This document shows positions 17,242 through 26,020 of a stretch of 64,000 bases of DNA, one piece after another; position 1 is the first letter of the stretch, and every line of letters starts with the position of its first letter. A program made the translations under genes and the position numbers. Origin of the DNA: Plantactinospora mayteni (GTDB lineage: Bacteria > Actinomycetota > Actinomycetes > Mycobacteriales > Micromonosporaceae); NCBI RefSeq assembly GCF_016862935.1, contig NZ_BONX01000011.1:107970-171969 (forward strand), written 5' to 3'. The notes beneath the pieces were generated by a model. The model saw nothing but the letters and a program-made list of their open reading frames with translations. It was not told the origin of the DNA and made no database searches.

Positions 17242-20148
17242 CCGGGGCTGCCGGTCGAGCAGGCCCAGCCGGTGCGCGACCGCCGCCGCCTCGATCCGGT
17301 TCGCCACGTCCAGCTTGGCGATGATCCGGGACACGTGCACGCTCGCCGTCTTCGGCGAGATGTAGAGCCGCTCGGCGATCCGGCTGTTGCTGTGCCCCTC
17401 CGCGACCAGCCGCAGCACCTCCTGCTCCCGAGCGGTGAGCAGGTCGGTGCCGGGCGCCGCGCCGGGCCCGGCCCGCAACCCGAGCCGCCGGGCCAGCGTC
17501 GCCGCCTGCTCCCCCAGCGGTACGGCCGCCAGCTCACCCGCGATCGCCGCCGCCTCCTCGAGCGCGCTCGCCGCCAGCGTCCGGTCCCCGCTCGCTGCCG
17601 ACGCCTCGGCCAGCCAGAACAGTGCCCGGCCGAGCGGATACCGCTGACCGTCCACCCGCCACGCCGCCACCGTCTCCTGCCAGCGCGACACCGCCTCGGC
17701 CGGGTCGGCGAGCGTCGCCGACACCTGGGCCGCGTACGCCAGCTCGGCCGGATAGCGGGCGGGGATCCCGTCGGCCGCCGACCGTACCCGCTCGGCGAGT
17801 TCCCGGTCTCCGGCCGCTCCGGCGGCCCGGGCGGCGGCGGCGAGCGCCGGCCAGGCGCACCGGGGGTCGGTGTCGAGCTGCCGGCCGAGCAGGGACCGGA
17901 CGGTCTCCACCGCCACCGCGACGTCCCCGGCGACCAGCGCCGCCTCCAGCCGCAGCTCGTAGAGGGGCAACTCCAGCGGCAGGTACGGCCGGCGGAGGAA
18001 GCCCAGCGCCCGGGCGACCAGGTCGTCGGCACCCGCCTGGCCCCGGGCCAGCCGCAGCCCGGCCCGCAACTGCAACCAGTGGTAGCCGGTGATGCCGGGC
18101 AGGTCGAGCCGAGCCGCCTGGCCACACAGCTCGTCGGCCTCGTCCCAGCGACCGAGCGCGATCAGTGCCTCGGCCTGGTTGGAGAGCAGGAAGGCGCCGG
18201 TGGAGCGGCTGATCCCGACCCGCCTCGCCTCGGCGTACCCGGCGGCAGCCGCCTCGGCCGACTCGGCGTACCGGCCGACCTCGCAGAGCGCGTCGGAGCT
18301 GACCACCAGCGCGGTCACCAGCGCGGACGGGTCACCCGCGGCCCGGGCCAGGTCGACGGCGCGGCGCAGGTCGGCCAGCCCGGCGTCGGGCGAGACCTGG
18401 CGGCTGCACACCCAGCCGGTGGCGAGCGTCGCGCTCAGCATGGCGTCCTCGTCAGCCAACGCGGTCGCCGCGGCCAGCGCCTCGGTGGCCATCCGCCCTC
18501 CCTCGGCCCGGTCCACCCGGGCGACCTGGAAGGCGATGTCGGCGAGCAACCGCACCCGCTGCGGATCGCCGTTGATCTCGGCGACCAGCGCGTACGCCGC
18601 ACGCAGATCCTCGGCGCCGTCGGACTTGCCGAGGATCCGGAGCAGCCGGCCGCGCAGCAGTCGAACCCGGGCTGTCCTGACCGGCTCGGCGGCACCGTCC
18701 AGTTCGGTCAGCATGGCGCGGGTCAGCGCCAGCGCCCGGCTGTAGTCGCCGGCGGTCGAGGTCGCCGAGAGGATCGCCTCCAGCAGGGCCAGATGGTCCC
18801 GGCCGAGCCGCTGCTCCGCGTCCGGCACCTGCTCCCAGAGTTCGAGGACCCGCTCCAGCAGCCGCGCCTGCTCGGCGTACGCGTACCGGGAACCGGCCGC
18901 CTCCGCGGCGGCCCAGGCCGCGGTGAGCGCCCGGGGATAGTCGTGTGCCGCGTACCAGTGGTGGGCCAGTTCGGCCGGGGCCCGACCGTCGGCGGCGAGC
19001 TGCGGCTGCGCCTCGATCGCGGCCGCGTACCGGGCGTGCAGCCGCGCGTGCTCGCCGGGCAGCAGATCCTCGTGTACGGCCTCCCGGACCAGCGCGTGCC
19101 GGAACTCGTAGCCGCCGTCCGGATCGGCGACCACGAGTTGGGCGGCGACGGCGGCCCGGAGCGCCTCCTCCAGCTCGGTCTCCGGCACCCCGGCAACCTC
19201 GGCGAGCAGTTCGTGGGCGATCCGGGTACCGCCGGCACCGGCGATCCGGAGCACCCGCTGGGCCGGCTCGGGCAGCCGGTCGACCCGGGCCAGCAGCAGA
19301 TCGCGCAGCGTGTCCGGCAGGTCGGCACAGCCGCTCGGGTCGCTCGCCGCGGCGAGTTCCTCGACGAAGAACGGGTTGCCCTGGGTCCGGTCGTGGATGG
19401 TGTCGATGGCCCGGTCGCTGGGCTCGAAGCCGAACAGGTCGGCCAGCACCTGCCCGGTACCCTCCCGGTCCAGCCGGTCCAGTTCCAACCGCTCGACGCC
19501 CCGGGCCCGGTCCAGTTCGGCCAGGAACGGGCGGAGCGGATGCCCCCGGTGCAGCTCGTCCGAGCGGTAGGTGCAGATCAGCAGTACCCGGGCCGGCCGG
19601 ACCGCGCGGGTCAGGAAGGCGATCAGGTCCCGGGTCGACCGGTCGGCCCAGTGCAGGTCCTCGATCACCAGCACCAGTGGGCACTGCGCGGCGAGCCGGG
19701 TGAAGAGCCCGGCGACCAGCTCGAAGAGGTAGCCCCGGTGCGGGTCCAGGGAGAGACCCGGACCGTCCGAGGCGGTCCGGGTGTCGGCGCCGGCCGGTAC
19801 CGCCCCGAGTCGGTCCAGCTCCGGCAGCAGGCGGGCGAACTCCCGCTCGTACCCCTCGAAGGCCGCCGGCCCGTCGCGGCGCAGTACCTGGCGGAGCGCG
19901 GCGGCGAACGGTGCGAACGGCAGGCCCTGCTCACCGAGTTCCAGGCACTGGCCGACGAGGAGCTGGTTGCCGCCAGCGACGGCGTACCGGCCGAACTCCT
20001 CGATCAGCCGGCTCTTGCCGACGCCGGCCTCGCCGCCCACCAGCAGCGCGGCCGGCTCGTCGGCCCGGACCCGCTTGAGCGCGTCGCGCAGGACGGCGAG
20101 TTCGGACTGACGGCCGACGAGGACGCTGCTGGCGGCACGAGTGGTCAC
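17218..20148 (-). CDS. Large ATP-binding LuxR-family regulator (LAL/MalT type)
   Basis: A transcription regulator of about 976 residues. The N-terminal AAA ATPase has Walker A GGEAGVGKS at about 38-46 and Walker B LVLVIEDLHWADRS near 160-173. A long helical, TPR-like middle region follows. The C-terminal LuxR HTH domain begins LLTAREQEVLRLVAEGHSNSRIAERL and contains the recognition helix KTASVHVSRIIAKL. LAL regulators integrate ATP and a small-molecule or protein signal. GTG 20148 gives a start right before the SSVLVGRQSEL motif that opens the ATPase; an upstream Gly/Pro-rich frame is probably not translated. No pathway genes lie beside it, so its targets are unknown. Confidence 0.9.
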   Translation of the reverse strand: MTTRAASSVLVGRQSELAVLRDALKRVRADEPAALLVGGEAGVGKSRLIEEFGRYAVAGGNQLLVGQCLELGEQGLPFAPFAAALRQVLRRDGPAAFEGYEREFARLLPELDRLGAVPAGADTRTASDGPGLSLDPHRGYLFELVAGLFTRLAAQCPLVLVIEDLHWADRSTRDLIAFLTRAVRPARVLLICTYRSDELHRGHPLRPFLAELDRARGVERLELDRLDREGTGQVLADLFGFEPSDRAIDTIHDRTQGNPFFVEELAAASDPSGCADLPDTLRDLLLARVDRLPEPAQRVLRIAGAGGTRIAHELLAEVAGVPETELEEALRAAVAAQLVVADPDGGYEFRHALVREAVHEDLLPGEHARLHARYAAAIEAQPQLAADGRAPAELAHHWYAAHDYPRALTAAWAAAEAAGSRYAYAEQARLLERVLELWEQVPDAEQRLGRDHLALLEAILSATSTAGDYSRALALTRAMLTELDGAAEPVRTARVRLLRGRLLRILGKSDGAEDLRAAYALVAEINGDPQRVRLLADIAFQVARVDRAEGGRMATEALAAATALADEDAMLSATLATGWVCSRQVSPDAGLADLRRAVDLARAAGDPSALVTALVVSSDALCEVGRYAESAEAAAAGYAEARRVGISRSTGAFLLSNQAEALIALGRWDEADELCGQAARLDLPGITGYHWLQLRAGLRLARGQAGADDLVARALGFLRRPYLPLELPLYELRLEAALVAGDVAVAVETVRSLLGRQLDTDPRCAWPALAAAARAAGAAGDRELAERVRSAADGIPARYPAELAYAAQVSATLADPAEAVSRWQETVAAWRVDGQRYPLGRALFWLAEASAASGDRTLAASALEEAAAIAGELAAVPLGEQAATLARRLGLRAGPGAAPGTDLLTAREQEVLRLVAEGHSNSRIAERLYISPKTASVHVSRIIAKLDVANRIEAAAVAHRLGLLDRQPRDGDASTP

Positions 20149-20393
20149 GGGATCGAGAATGCCACGTCGGGCGGGATCCTCGAAGATCCGAACTCCCGCC
20201 CCACCGCCGACCGGCGGCCCGGGGCGGCCGGCGGGTGGTGCTGCCGGCCGCCCGGGCGGCCCGGTGGGCCCGACGCCGCCGCCGGTCGTCGGGTCGGGGC
20301 CGCCCGTCGGGGTGCCGGTGACGCCGGTGGTCGGGGCTGCGGGCCGCCCGTCGACCCGGTCGGGTCGCGGGGTGGCGAGGGTCGTGCCCCGGC

Positions 20394-20579
20394 TCACTTG
20401 GCGGCCCGAACGCCGGAGGCGGCGGAGTCGTGCCGCCGTCCCCACGCGGCCCGGGTCCGGTTCCGGCGGGAACCGCGGCTCACCGAGCGGGCCAGCCGTG
20501 CCGAGTCGGCCTCGGCCCGGAGTTCGTCGGCGTGGTCACGGTGCAGGGCGAGCAGGAAGTGCGCGTCGGTGCTGAACAT
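20394..20579 (-). CDS. Small basic hypothetical protein (61 aa)
   Basis: A 61-residue protein with a conserved-looking N terminus (FSTDAHFLLALHRDHADELRAEAD), followed by an Arg-rich tail. Small proteins of this form, with an N-terminal helix carrying HRxxADELRAEA, are common in actinobacteria, but I know no function. ATG 20579 has GGAG eight bases upstream. It lies behind a possible promoter region and upstream of the LuxR gene, and might share regulation with it. Confidence 0.65.
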   Translation of the reverse strand: MFSTDAHFLLALHRDHADELRAEADSARLARSVSRGSRRNRTRAAWGRRHDSAASGVRAAK

Positions 20580-20749
20580 CACTGAGCTCCATTTCGATCC
20601 GGTTCTCGTTGCTGATGTCCACTCTTCGTCGGAAGGCACCCCGGGCACATTGGTGCGCCGCCTCATCTCCGCCCGCCCGGCCTCCTTAGTTCCGTCCTCC
20701 CCGGGGGTCCTACCCCGGTAAGGTCCTTACCCGCCCACCCGGGCTTCTG

Positions 20750-20885
20750 CTGGGGATCGGGCCGGCGGCCCCAGCCGAGGATCGGGCGGGCGGCCTCAGC
20801 CGGGGGGATGGGGCGGGCGCCCCCGGCCGGCGATCGACCATGCGGCGCCGGCCGGGGATCTGGCGGGCGGGGCCGGCCCACTAGA
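20750..20885. repeat. Degenerate GGATCGGGCGGGCGG repeats
   Basis: About four imperfect copies of a 24-28-bp unit (GATCGGGCGGGCGGCCTCAGCCG-like) lie just before the DUF4191 start. They are too diverged for exact limits. Confidence 0.5.
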
Positions 20886-20894
20886 CTCCGTTGC

Positions 20895-21587
20895 ATGGCA
20901 AAGGCGCAGGAGAAGGTGTCGTTCGGCCAGCGGCTGAAGCAGATCGGGATGGTGTTCTCGTTCACCGCCAAACGCGACAAGTGGTTCGTGCCGCTCGCCG
21001 TCGTCGCGGTACTGGTCCCGATCGCGCTCACCGTGGTCGCGGTCCTGCGCTGGGGCTGGCTCTGGCTGCCGATCGGCATCCTGCTCGCCCTGCTCGGCCT
21101 GCTGATCGTGCTCAACCTGCGTTCCAACCGGGCGATGATGAACGCGGCCGAGGGGCAGCCGGGTGCGGCGGCCTCGATCCTGGAGAGCATGCGGGGTGAC
21201 TGGCGGGTCACCCCGGCGGTCAGCTCCACCACCCAGATGGACATGGTGCACCTGGTCGTCGGCAAGCCCGGGGTGATCCTGCTCGGCGAGGGGAACCCGC
21301 AGCGGACCCGCAGCCTGCTCGGCCAGGAGAAGCGGCGGCTCGCCAAGGTGATCGGCACCGCCCCGCTCTACGACTACCTGATCGGCCAGGGCGACGACGA
21401 ACTGTCGATCCGCAAGCTGCGTACGACTCTGCTGCGGCTGCCGCCGAACCTCAAGGGCAAGGACGTGAACGCCCTGGACAAGCGGCTCAAGGCGCTCTCC
21501 GCGGCCCGGCCGCAGCTGCCGAAGGGCGCGATTCCGAAGAACATGCGCCCGCCCAAGGGGGCCTTCCGGCAGATGCGCGGCCGGTAG
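20895..21587 (+). CDS. DUF4191 domain-containing membrane protein
   Basis: A 230-residue protein of the DUF4191 family with two membrane helices (about 34-56 and 59-77), followed by a soluble domain with the TQMDMVHLVVGKPGVILLGEG stretch. The family has no established function but is nearly universal in actinobacteria and sits near lipA and glnA, as here. ATG 20895 directly precedes the conserved N terminus. The position between the lipoate genes and RDD/glnA matches the conserved neighbourhood even though extra genes (flavoprotein, LuxR, LacI) are interposed. Confidence 0.9.
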   Translation: MAKAQEKVSFGQRLKQIGMVFSFTAKRDKWFVPLAVVAVLVPIALTVVAVLRWGWLWLPIGILLALLGLLIVLNLRSNRAMMNAAEGQPGAAASILESMRGDWRVTPAVSSTTQMDMVHLVVGKPGVILLGEGNPQRTRSLLGQEKRRLAKVIGTAPLYDYLIGQGDDELSIRKLRTTLLRLPPNLKGKDVNALDKRLKALSAARPQLPKGAIPKNMRPPKGAFRQMRGR

Positions 21588-21593
21588 TCCGCG

Positions 21594-21673
21594 TCACGAG
21601 GTGTCGTCCTAAGCCACGAGGTGCAGTCCTAAGTCACGACGTGCAGGTCCGGGTCACGAGGTGCAGGTCCGGG
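21594..21673 (-). repeat. Four 20-bp copies of a gene end with stop codon
   Basis: Read on the minus strand, CCGGACCTGCACCTCGTGAC is the end of the 73-codon gene. Three more copies follow with a 20-bp period, several keeping the TGA. Confidence 0.85.
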
Positions 21674-21875
21674 TGGTCGAGGACGGCAACACCGGCGGGG
21701 CCGGGGCGAGCCGGTCCGCGGCCTGCCGCAGCATCGCCGCGGTGCTCCGCCGGAGCCGGCCCGGCCCGGCGCCCGGAATCGACTCCCGGTCCGGCCGGAC
21801 CGGTGCGTGTGGGCGGGCGGACCGGACGTGCCGCTCGGTCGCACCCAGCGCGAGGTGGTAACCCACGAGATCCAT
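21654..21875 (-). CDS. Small hypothetical protein downstream of lacI (73 aa)
   Basis: A 73-residue protein beginning MDLVGYHLALGATERHVRSA and ending in a Pro/Thr/Ser-rich tail. ATG 21875 has AAAGGAAG at good distance, and it starts two bases after the stop of the LacI regulator gene, so the two are co-transcribed and probably translationally coupled. It has an amphipathic N-terminal helix, a basic middle and a MLRQAADRLAP helix. I do not recognise a characterised family. Its stop codon lies in the first unit of a four-copy tandem repeat. Confidence 0.7.
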   Translation of the reverse strand: MDLVGYHLALGATERHVRSARPHAPVRPDRESIPGAGPGRLRRSTAAMLRQAADRLAPAPPVLPSSTTRTCTS

Positions 21876-21877
21876 GG

Positions 21878-22945
21878 TCACTTCCTTTCGACGGGACCGG
21901 TCGAGGCGCGGACGACCAGGTCGGTGGGGAGTAGCACCTGACGGGCGGCGGGGTCCTCGGGTGGCTCCAACAGCAGCCGGCCGGCGATCGCGCCCTTCTC
22001 CACCGCCGGTTGCCGGATCGTGGTGAGCCCGGCGGCGGTGGCCTCCGGGATGTCGTCGAAGCCGGTGACCGAGACGTCCCGGCCGGGTCGCAGGCCCCGG
22101 GCGGCGAGCGCGTCGAGCACCCCGAGCGCCAGCAGGTCGGTCACGGCCAGCACCGCCGTGGGCCGGTCCACGCGATCCAGCGCGTACTCCGCCGCGCGCG
22201 CCCCCTCGGCCCGGCTGTTCGTACCCGCGTTGCACAGCAGCAGGTCGCTCCAGCCGACACCGCCCTCGGCCAGCCCCTCGGCGAAGCCGCGCAGCCGCTC
22301 GCGGGTGACGTCGTAGCGGATCTCGGCCGGGTCGGCGACGCTGACCGGACCGGTCCGGCGCTGGGCGACCAGGAAGTCGGAGACCACCGCGACCCGGCGG
22401 TGCCCCAGCCGGGCAAGGTGACCGCCGACGGTACGGGCGGCGGCGACCTCGTCGATCCCCACGTACATGGTCTCCGGTCCCACCTCGGCGGGCCGTTCGG
22501 CGGCGACCGTCGGCAGGCCACGGGACCGGGTCACGTCCAGCGCCCCGTGCCAGGCCGGTACGCAGTAGACGCAGAAACCGTCGACCGCCGCGTTCCGGAC
22601 CGCCTGGATGCCGGCCTCCTCCTCCGACTCGGAGAGCGGGACCAGTAGCAGACCGCTGCCGTGCCGCTCGGCGGTCTCGGCGATGCCCCGGAGGAACTGC
22701 ACCGCGTACGGGTCGGTGAAGGCGTAGGAGAGCGCCGAGGTGAAGAGCACGCCGATCGCACCCACCCGGCCCCGTCGCAGCGACCGCGCGGTCGGGTCCG
22801 GTCCCGGGTAGCCCAACCGGCGGGCCGCCTCGTGGATCTTCTCCCGCAACGCCGGTGACAACTGGTCCGGCCGGCTGTACGCGTTGGAGACCGTGCTGCG
22901 GGACACGCCCACGGCGTCGGCCACGGTCTGCAATGTCGGCTTCAC
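21878..22945 (-). CDS. LacI-family transcription regulator
   Basis: A 355-residue repressor. The N-terminal HTH reads TLQTVADAVGVSRSTVSNAYSRPDQLS, with the hinge helix near RLGYPGPDPTARSL. The C-terminal periplasmic-binding-like domain includes VTGFDDIPEATAAGLTTIRQP, typical of effector-binding LacI proteins. It probably responds to a sugar or related ligand. Two ATCGAT-centred operators lie just upstream of its own start, pointing to autoregulation. No sugar transport or catabolic genes are adjacent, which is unusual. The start ATG/GTG at 22945 fits the family. Confidence 0.93.
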   Translation of the reverse strand: MKPTLQTVADAVGVSRSTVSNAYSRPDQLSPALREKIHEAARRLGYPGPDPTARSLRRGRVGAIGVLFTSALSYAFTDPYAVQFLRGIAETAERHGSGLLLVPLSESEEEAGIQAVRNAAVDGFCVYCVPAWHGALDVTRSRGLPTVAAERPAEVGPETMYVGIDEVAAARTVGGHLARLGHRRVAVVSDFLVAQRRTGPVSVADPAEIRYDVTRERLRGFAEGLAEGGVGWSDLLLCNAGTNSRAEGARAAEYALDRVDRPTAVLAVTDLLALGVLDALAARGLRPGRDVSVTGFDDIPEATAAGLTTIRQPAVEKGAIAGRLLLEPPEDPAARQVLLPTDLVVRASTGPVERK

Positions 22946-22956
22946 CGATCCGCCTT

Positions 22957-22992
22957 CTGTATCGATCCAGTAGCCCTTCTGGATCGATACAG
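22957..22992. promoter_or_regulatory. Paired LacI-type operators upstream of lacI
   Basis: CTGTATCGATCCAG (22957-22970) and its exact reverse complement CTGGATCGATACAG (22979-22992) are separated by 8 bp. Each half is itself nearly palindromic around ATCGAT, with the two centres 22 bp apart (about two helical turns). It begins 12 nt upstream of the regulator start. Confidence 0.8.
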
Positions 22993-23069
22993 TACGCCGG
23001 TCCAGCGCGATGCGCCAGGGGAATCCGGGCGAGGGTCAGCGGGATCCGGGCGCGTGCGCCGGGGACACC

Positions 23070-23155
23070 CTCAGCGGGGCGGTTCGGAGCCCTCAGCGGG
23101 GCGGTTCGGAGCCTTCAGCGGGGCGGGTGAGCCCTCAGCGGGGCGATTCGGAGCC
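23070..23155 (-). repeat. Four ~22-bp copies of the RDD gene end
   Basis: The block GGCTCCGAATCGCCCCGCTGAG (minus strand) is the end of the RDD gene with its TGA. Copies lie at 23134-23155, 23114-23133 (20 bp), 23092-23113 and 23070-23091; the last two are identical. Each keeps the GCTGA. Confidence 0.92.
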
Positions 23156-23569
23156 GGCGGGGCGGGTCGACGGCACCGACACCACGATCGAGCCGGCGGC
23201 CCGGTCGTGCAGGCCACGGTTGCGGTCGTCCATGATCAGTGCCGGGATCACCAGCCCGAGCAGGGCACCCCGGAGCAGCGCGCGAAGGACGCCGATCCGG
23301 CCGCCGTCGGCGTATCCGACACAGCTCAGTCGGCACACCCACATGCCGGGGGTCTGCGCGAAGAGGCCGATGAAGAAGCCGTACACGACGATCAGCGTGA
23401 GGACCGGCGCCCAACTGTCGGCGATCGGGTCGGCATAGAGGTTGGTGGCCAGCAGGCAGAGGATCCAGTCGATGCTCAGCGCACCGAACCGGCGCGCCAG
23501 ACTCGGCGGCGGGCTGGTCGGGTCGGCCGCCGGTACGGGCGGAGCGGCGCCGTTCTGCTGTGCTGCCAC
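23135..23569 (-). CDS. RDD-family membrane protein
   Basis: A 144-residue protein with three membrane segments and the RDD pattern (LARRFGALSIDWILC at the first helix, then QTPGMWVCRLSCV and DDRNRGLHDRAAGSIVV near the end). The role of RDD proteins is mostly unknown; some act in ion transport. It lies divergently upstream of glnA, a conserved actinobacterial arrangement. GTG 23569 gives the usual Ala/Pro-rich N terminus; the longer upstream frame overlaps the glnA promoter side. The stop lies in the first unit of a tandem repeat. Confidence 0.85.
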   Translation of the reverse strand: MAAQQNGAAPPVPAADPTSPPPSLARRFGALSIDWILCLLATNLYADPIADSWAPVLTLIVVYGFFIGLFAQTPGMWVCRLSCVGYADGGRIGVLRALLRGALLGLVIPALIMDDRNRGLHDRAAGSIVVSVPSTRPAGSESPR

Positions 23570-23823
23570 AGTCGACCAGGGTATCCGCCGACGGCGATCG
23601 CGTCCTGGCCGGCTCCGCCGACCGGGACGCCGGTCACTCCGGACGCCGACCGGCGACGCCTCGCCCGCCTCGCCGCCATGTCTCGCCGGCACCCCTGCGA
23701 GCCGTACGACGGCACGCGAAAGAAGATCGAAACGCGGCAAACTCGGCTAACCGACCAAACCGGAGTATCATCCCGGAGTAGACCCGAGCCGACCACCTGC
23801 GGGGATCACGCTCCGCAGACGAC

Positions 23824-23850
23824 GTAACACGGCAGAAACATCAGAGACAT
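23824..23850 (+). promoter_or_regulatory. GlnR-type box upstream of glnA
   Basis: GTAAC, six bases, GAAAC, six bases, GACAT fits the actinobacterial GlnR a-site/b-site pattern (gTnAC-n6-GaAAC). It is about 70-95 nt before the glnA start, a usual activator position. Confidence 0.7.
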
Positions 23851-23918
23851 GCTCGGGCAATCGCATGGCCATAGCGTCGCCACCAGCCTAGCCATCAGTG
23901 GACGTGCCAGGAGGACGT

Positions 23919-25343
23919 GTGTTCGCCAACCCCGAGGAACTCCTGCGATACCTCAAGAACGAGGACGTAAGGTTCGTCGATGTTCGTTTTTGTGACCTGC
24001 CCGGCGTGATGCAGCACTTCAACCTGCCGGTCGAGTCGTTCGACGAATCGGTCTTCACCGACGGCCTCGCCTTCGACGGATCGTCGATCCGTGGCTTCCA
24101 GGCGATCCACGAGTCGGACATGCTGCTGCTCCCCGACGTCGCCAGCGCCTTCATCGACCCCTTCCGGGCACAGAAGACACTGGCACTGAACTTCTTCATC
24201 CACGACCCGTTCACCCGCGAGGCATACTCCCGGGACCCGCGGAACGTGGCGAAGAAGGCGGAGGCATACCTCGCCGCCAGCGGCATCGCCGACACGGCAT
24301 ACTTCGGCCCGGAGGCCGAGTTCTACATCTTCGACTCCGTCCGGCACGAGACCTCGGCACACCAGGCGTTCTACTACATCGACTCGATCGAGGGTGCCTG
24401 GAACACCGGCCGCGAGGAAGAGGGCGGCAACCGCGGTTACAAGACCCCGTACAAGGGTGGCTACTTCCCGGTCCCGCCGGTCGACCACTACGCCGACCTG
24501 CGCGACCAGATCGTCCAGCGGCTGCTCGGCGCCGGCTTCACCGTCGAGCGCTCGCACCACGAGGTGGGCACCGCCGGCCAGGCCGAGATCAACTACAAGT
24601 TCTCTACTTTGCTGCACGCGGGCGACCAGCTCCAGCTCTTCAAGTACATCGTGAAGAACACCGCCTGGGCGAACGGCAAGACCGCGACCTTCATGCCCAA
24701 GCCGCTCTTCGGCGACAACGGCTCCGGCATGCACACCCACCAGAGCCTCTGGCTGAACGGCGAGCCGCTGTTCTACGACGAGACCGGCTACGCCGGGCTC
24801 TCCGACACCGCCCGCTGGTACATCGGCGGTCTGCTGCACCACGCGCCGTCGCTGCTGGCGTTCACCAACCCGACGGTCAACTCGTACCGCCGACTGGTGC
24901 CGGGCTTCGAGGCCCCGGTCAACCTGGTCTACTCGCAGCGGAACCGGTCCGCCTGCACGCGTATCCCGGTCACCGGCAGCAACGCCAAGGCGAAGCGGGT
25001 CGAGTTCCGGGTGCCGGACCCGTCGGCCAACGTCTACCTGGCGTTCTCCGCGATGATGATGGCCGGTCTGGACGGCATCAAGAGCAAGATCGAGCCGCCG
25101 GAGCCGATCGACAAGGACCTCTACGACCTCCCGCCGGAGGAGTGGGGCTCGGTCAAGCAGGTGCCCGGCTCGCTGTCCGAGGTGCTCGACTCGCTGGAGG
25201 CCGACCACGACTTCCTGCTCGAAGGCGGCGTCTTCACCCCCGACCTGATCTCCACCTGGGTCGAGTGGAAGCGCACGAACGAGGTCGACCCGGTCCGGCT
25301 GCGGCCGACCCCGCACGAGTTCGCGATGTACTTCGACGTCTAG
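23919..25343 (+). CDS. glnA: Glutamine synthetase type I (GSI-beta)
   Basis: This ATP-dependent enzyme makes glutamine from glutamate and ammonia and is the main ammonium-assimilating step. The 474-residue length is exactly that of GSI-beta enzymes. Key regions are [30 protein letters not shown] and RSACTRIPV. The adenylylation site is Tyr402 in [11 protein letters not shown], so activity can be switched off by GlnE, encoded at 30.8-33.9 kb. GTG 23919 follows AGGAGG; a few upstream codons are open but unlikely. A GlnR-type box lies upstream and a large hairpin downstream. Identification is secure. Confidence 0.98.
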   Translation: MFANPEELLRYLKNEDVRFVDVRFCDLPGVMQHFNLPVESFDESVFTDGLAFDGSSIRGFQAIHESDMLLLPDVASAFIDPFRAQKTLALNFFIHDPFTREAYSRDPRNVAKKAEAYLAASGIADTAYFGPEAEFYIFDSVRHETSAHQAFYYIDSIEGAWNTGREEEGGNRGYKTPYKGGYFPVPPVDHYADLRDQIVQRLLGAGFTVERSHHEVGTAGQAEINYKFSTLLHAGDQLQLFKYIVKNTAWANGKTATFMPKPLFGDNGSGMHTHQSLWLNGEPLFYDETGYAGLSDTARWYIGGLLHHAPSLLAFTNPTVNSYRRLVPGFEAPVNLVYSQRNRSACTRIPVTGSNAKAKRVEFRVPDPSANVYLAFSAMMMAGLDGIKSKIEPPEPIDKDLYDLPPEEWGSVKQVPGSLSEVLDSLEADHDFLLEGGVFTPDLISTWVEWKRTNEVDPVRLRPTPHEFAMYFDV

Positions 25344-25409
25344 GACCAACCGCCGGCTCGGAGTCGTGCCACCCGCACGGCCCCAGGCACAGGCGACACA
25401 GGCACGTCG

Positions 25410-25456
25410 GGCGCGCCGTCGACCAACCCCACCAGGGGCTCGGTCGGCGGCGCGCC
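25410..25456 (+). terminator. Terminator-like hairpin after glnA
   Basis: GGCGCGCCGTCGACC (25410-25424) pairs with 25442-25456 over 15 bp with one wobble and a 17-nt loop, 66 nt after the stop. There is no U-tract. Confidence 0.65.
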
Positions 25457-25569
25457 GCACTGTATCCAGGGCCGGGTTCAGATCACCTTGATCGACGCGA
25501 TCGCCGGGGGCGGCGGAGTGCCGGACACAGTGGATGGGTCGGTACCAGCCCGGCCGGACACGATCCTTC

Positions 25570-25609
25570 GATAACTTTGTCACCGTTATAGCTTGGTCAC
25601 CGATATACT
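25570..25609 (+). promoter_or_regulatory. padR promoter and candidate operator
   Basis: The -10 hexamer TATACT (25604-25609) lies six bases before the PadR ATG, so transcription would start at or next to the start codon (leaderless mRNA). ATAAC (25571-25575) and GTTAT (25585-25589) form an inverted repeat with a 9-nt centre, and GTCACCG occurs twice, so this may be the autoregulatory site. Confidence 0.6.
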
Positions 25610-25615
25610 CGCCGC

Positions 25616-26020
25616 ATGACCACACCCGTTCCGCTGCGGGAACCCACGTTCCTGATCCTTACCGCCCTCGCCCGGGAGCCGATGCACGGCTACGGCATCG
25701 TCACCGAGGTCGCCGCACTCTCCGACGGCCGGCTGACGCTACGGCCCGGCACCCTCTACGGCGCACTCGACCGGCTCACCGACGAGGGCCTGGTCGAGCC
25801 GGACCGGGAGGAGATCGTCGGCGGGCGACTCCGCCGCTACTACCGGCTCACCGACACCGGCGGCAGCGTGCTTGCCGCCGAGACCGAGCGACTGCGCCGC
25901 AACGTCGAGGCGGCCAGCCAACGCCTGCGAGCCCGTACCGCCCGAGCGTCGGAGGGCTCAGCCGCCCGTCCGGCGCCGGCAGTCCGCCCCGCCGTCCGGC
26001 TCGCGGGAGGCCCGGCATGA
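25616..26020 (+). CDS. PadR-family transcription regulator
   Basis: A 134-residue winged-helix regulator. The N-terminal PadR domain is clear: PTFLILTALAREPMHGYGIVTEVAALSDGRLTLRPGTLYGALDRLTDEGLVE, followed by RRYYRLTDTGG in the wing. The C terminus is an Arg/Ala-rich tail. PadR proteins usually repress their own operon and a linked transporter or membrane gene. The stop overlaps the start of the next gene (ATGA), so the two are translationally coupled. The start has no ribosome binding site and a -10 box six bases upstream, fitting leaderless expression. Confidence 0.93.
   Translation: MTTPVPLREPTFLILTALAREPMHGYGIVTEVAALSDGRLTLRPGTLYGALDRLTDEGLVEPDREEIVGGRLRRYYRLTDTGGSVLAAETERLRRNVEAASQRLRARTARASEGSAARPAPAVRPAVRLAGGPA

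Noticed and set aside
20663..21358. Minus-strand 231-codon frame opposite DUF4191
   Set aside because: Shadow of the conserved DUF4191 gene and GC-rich repeats; no start signal.
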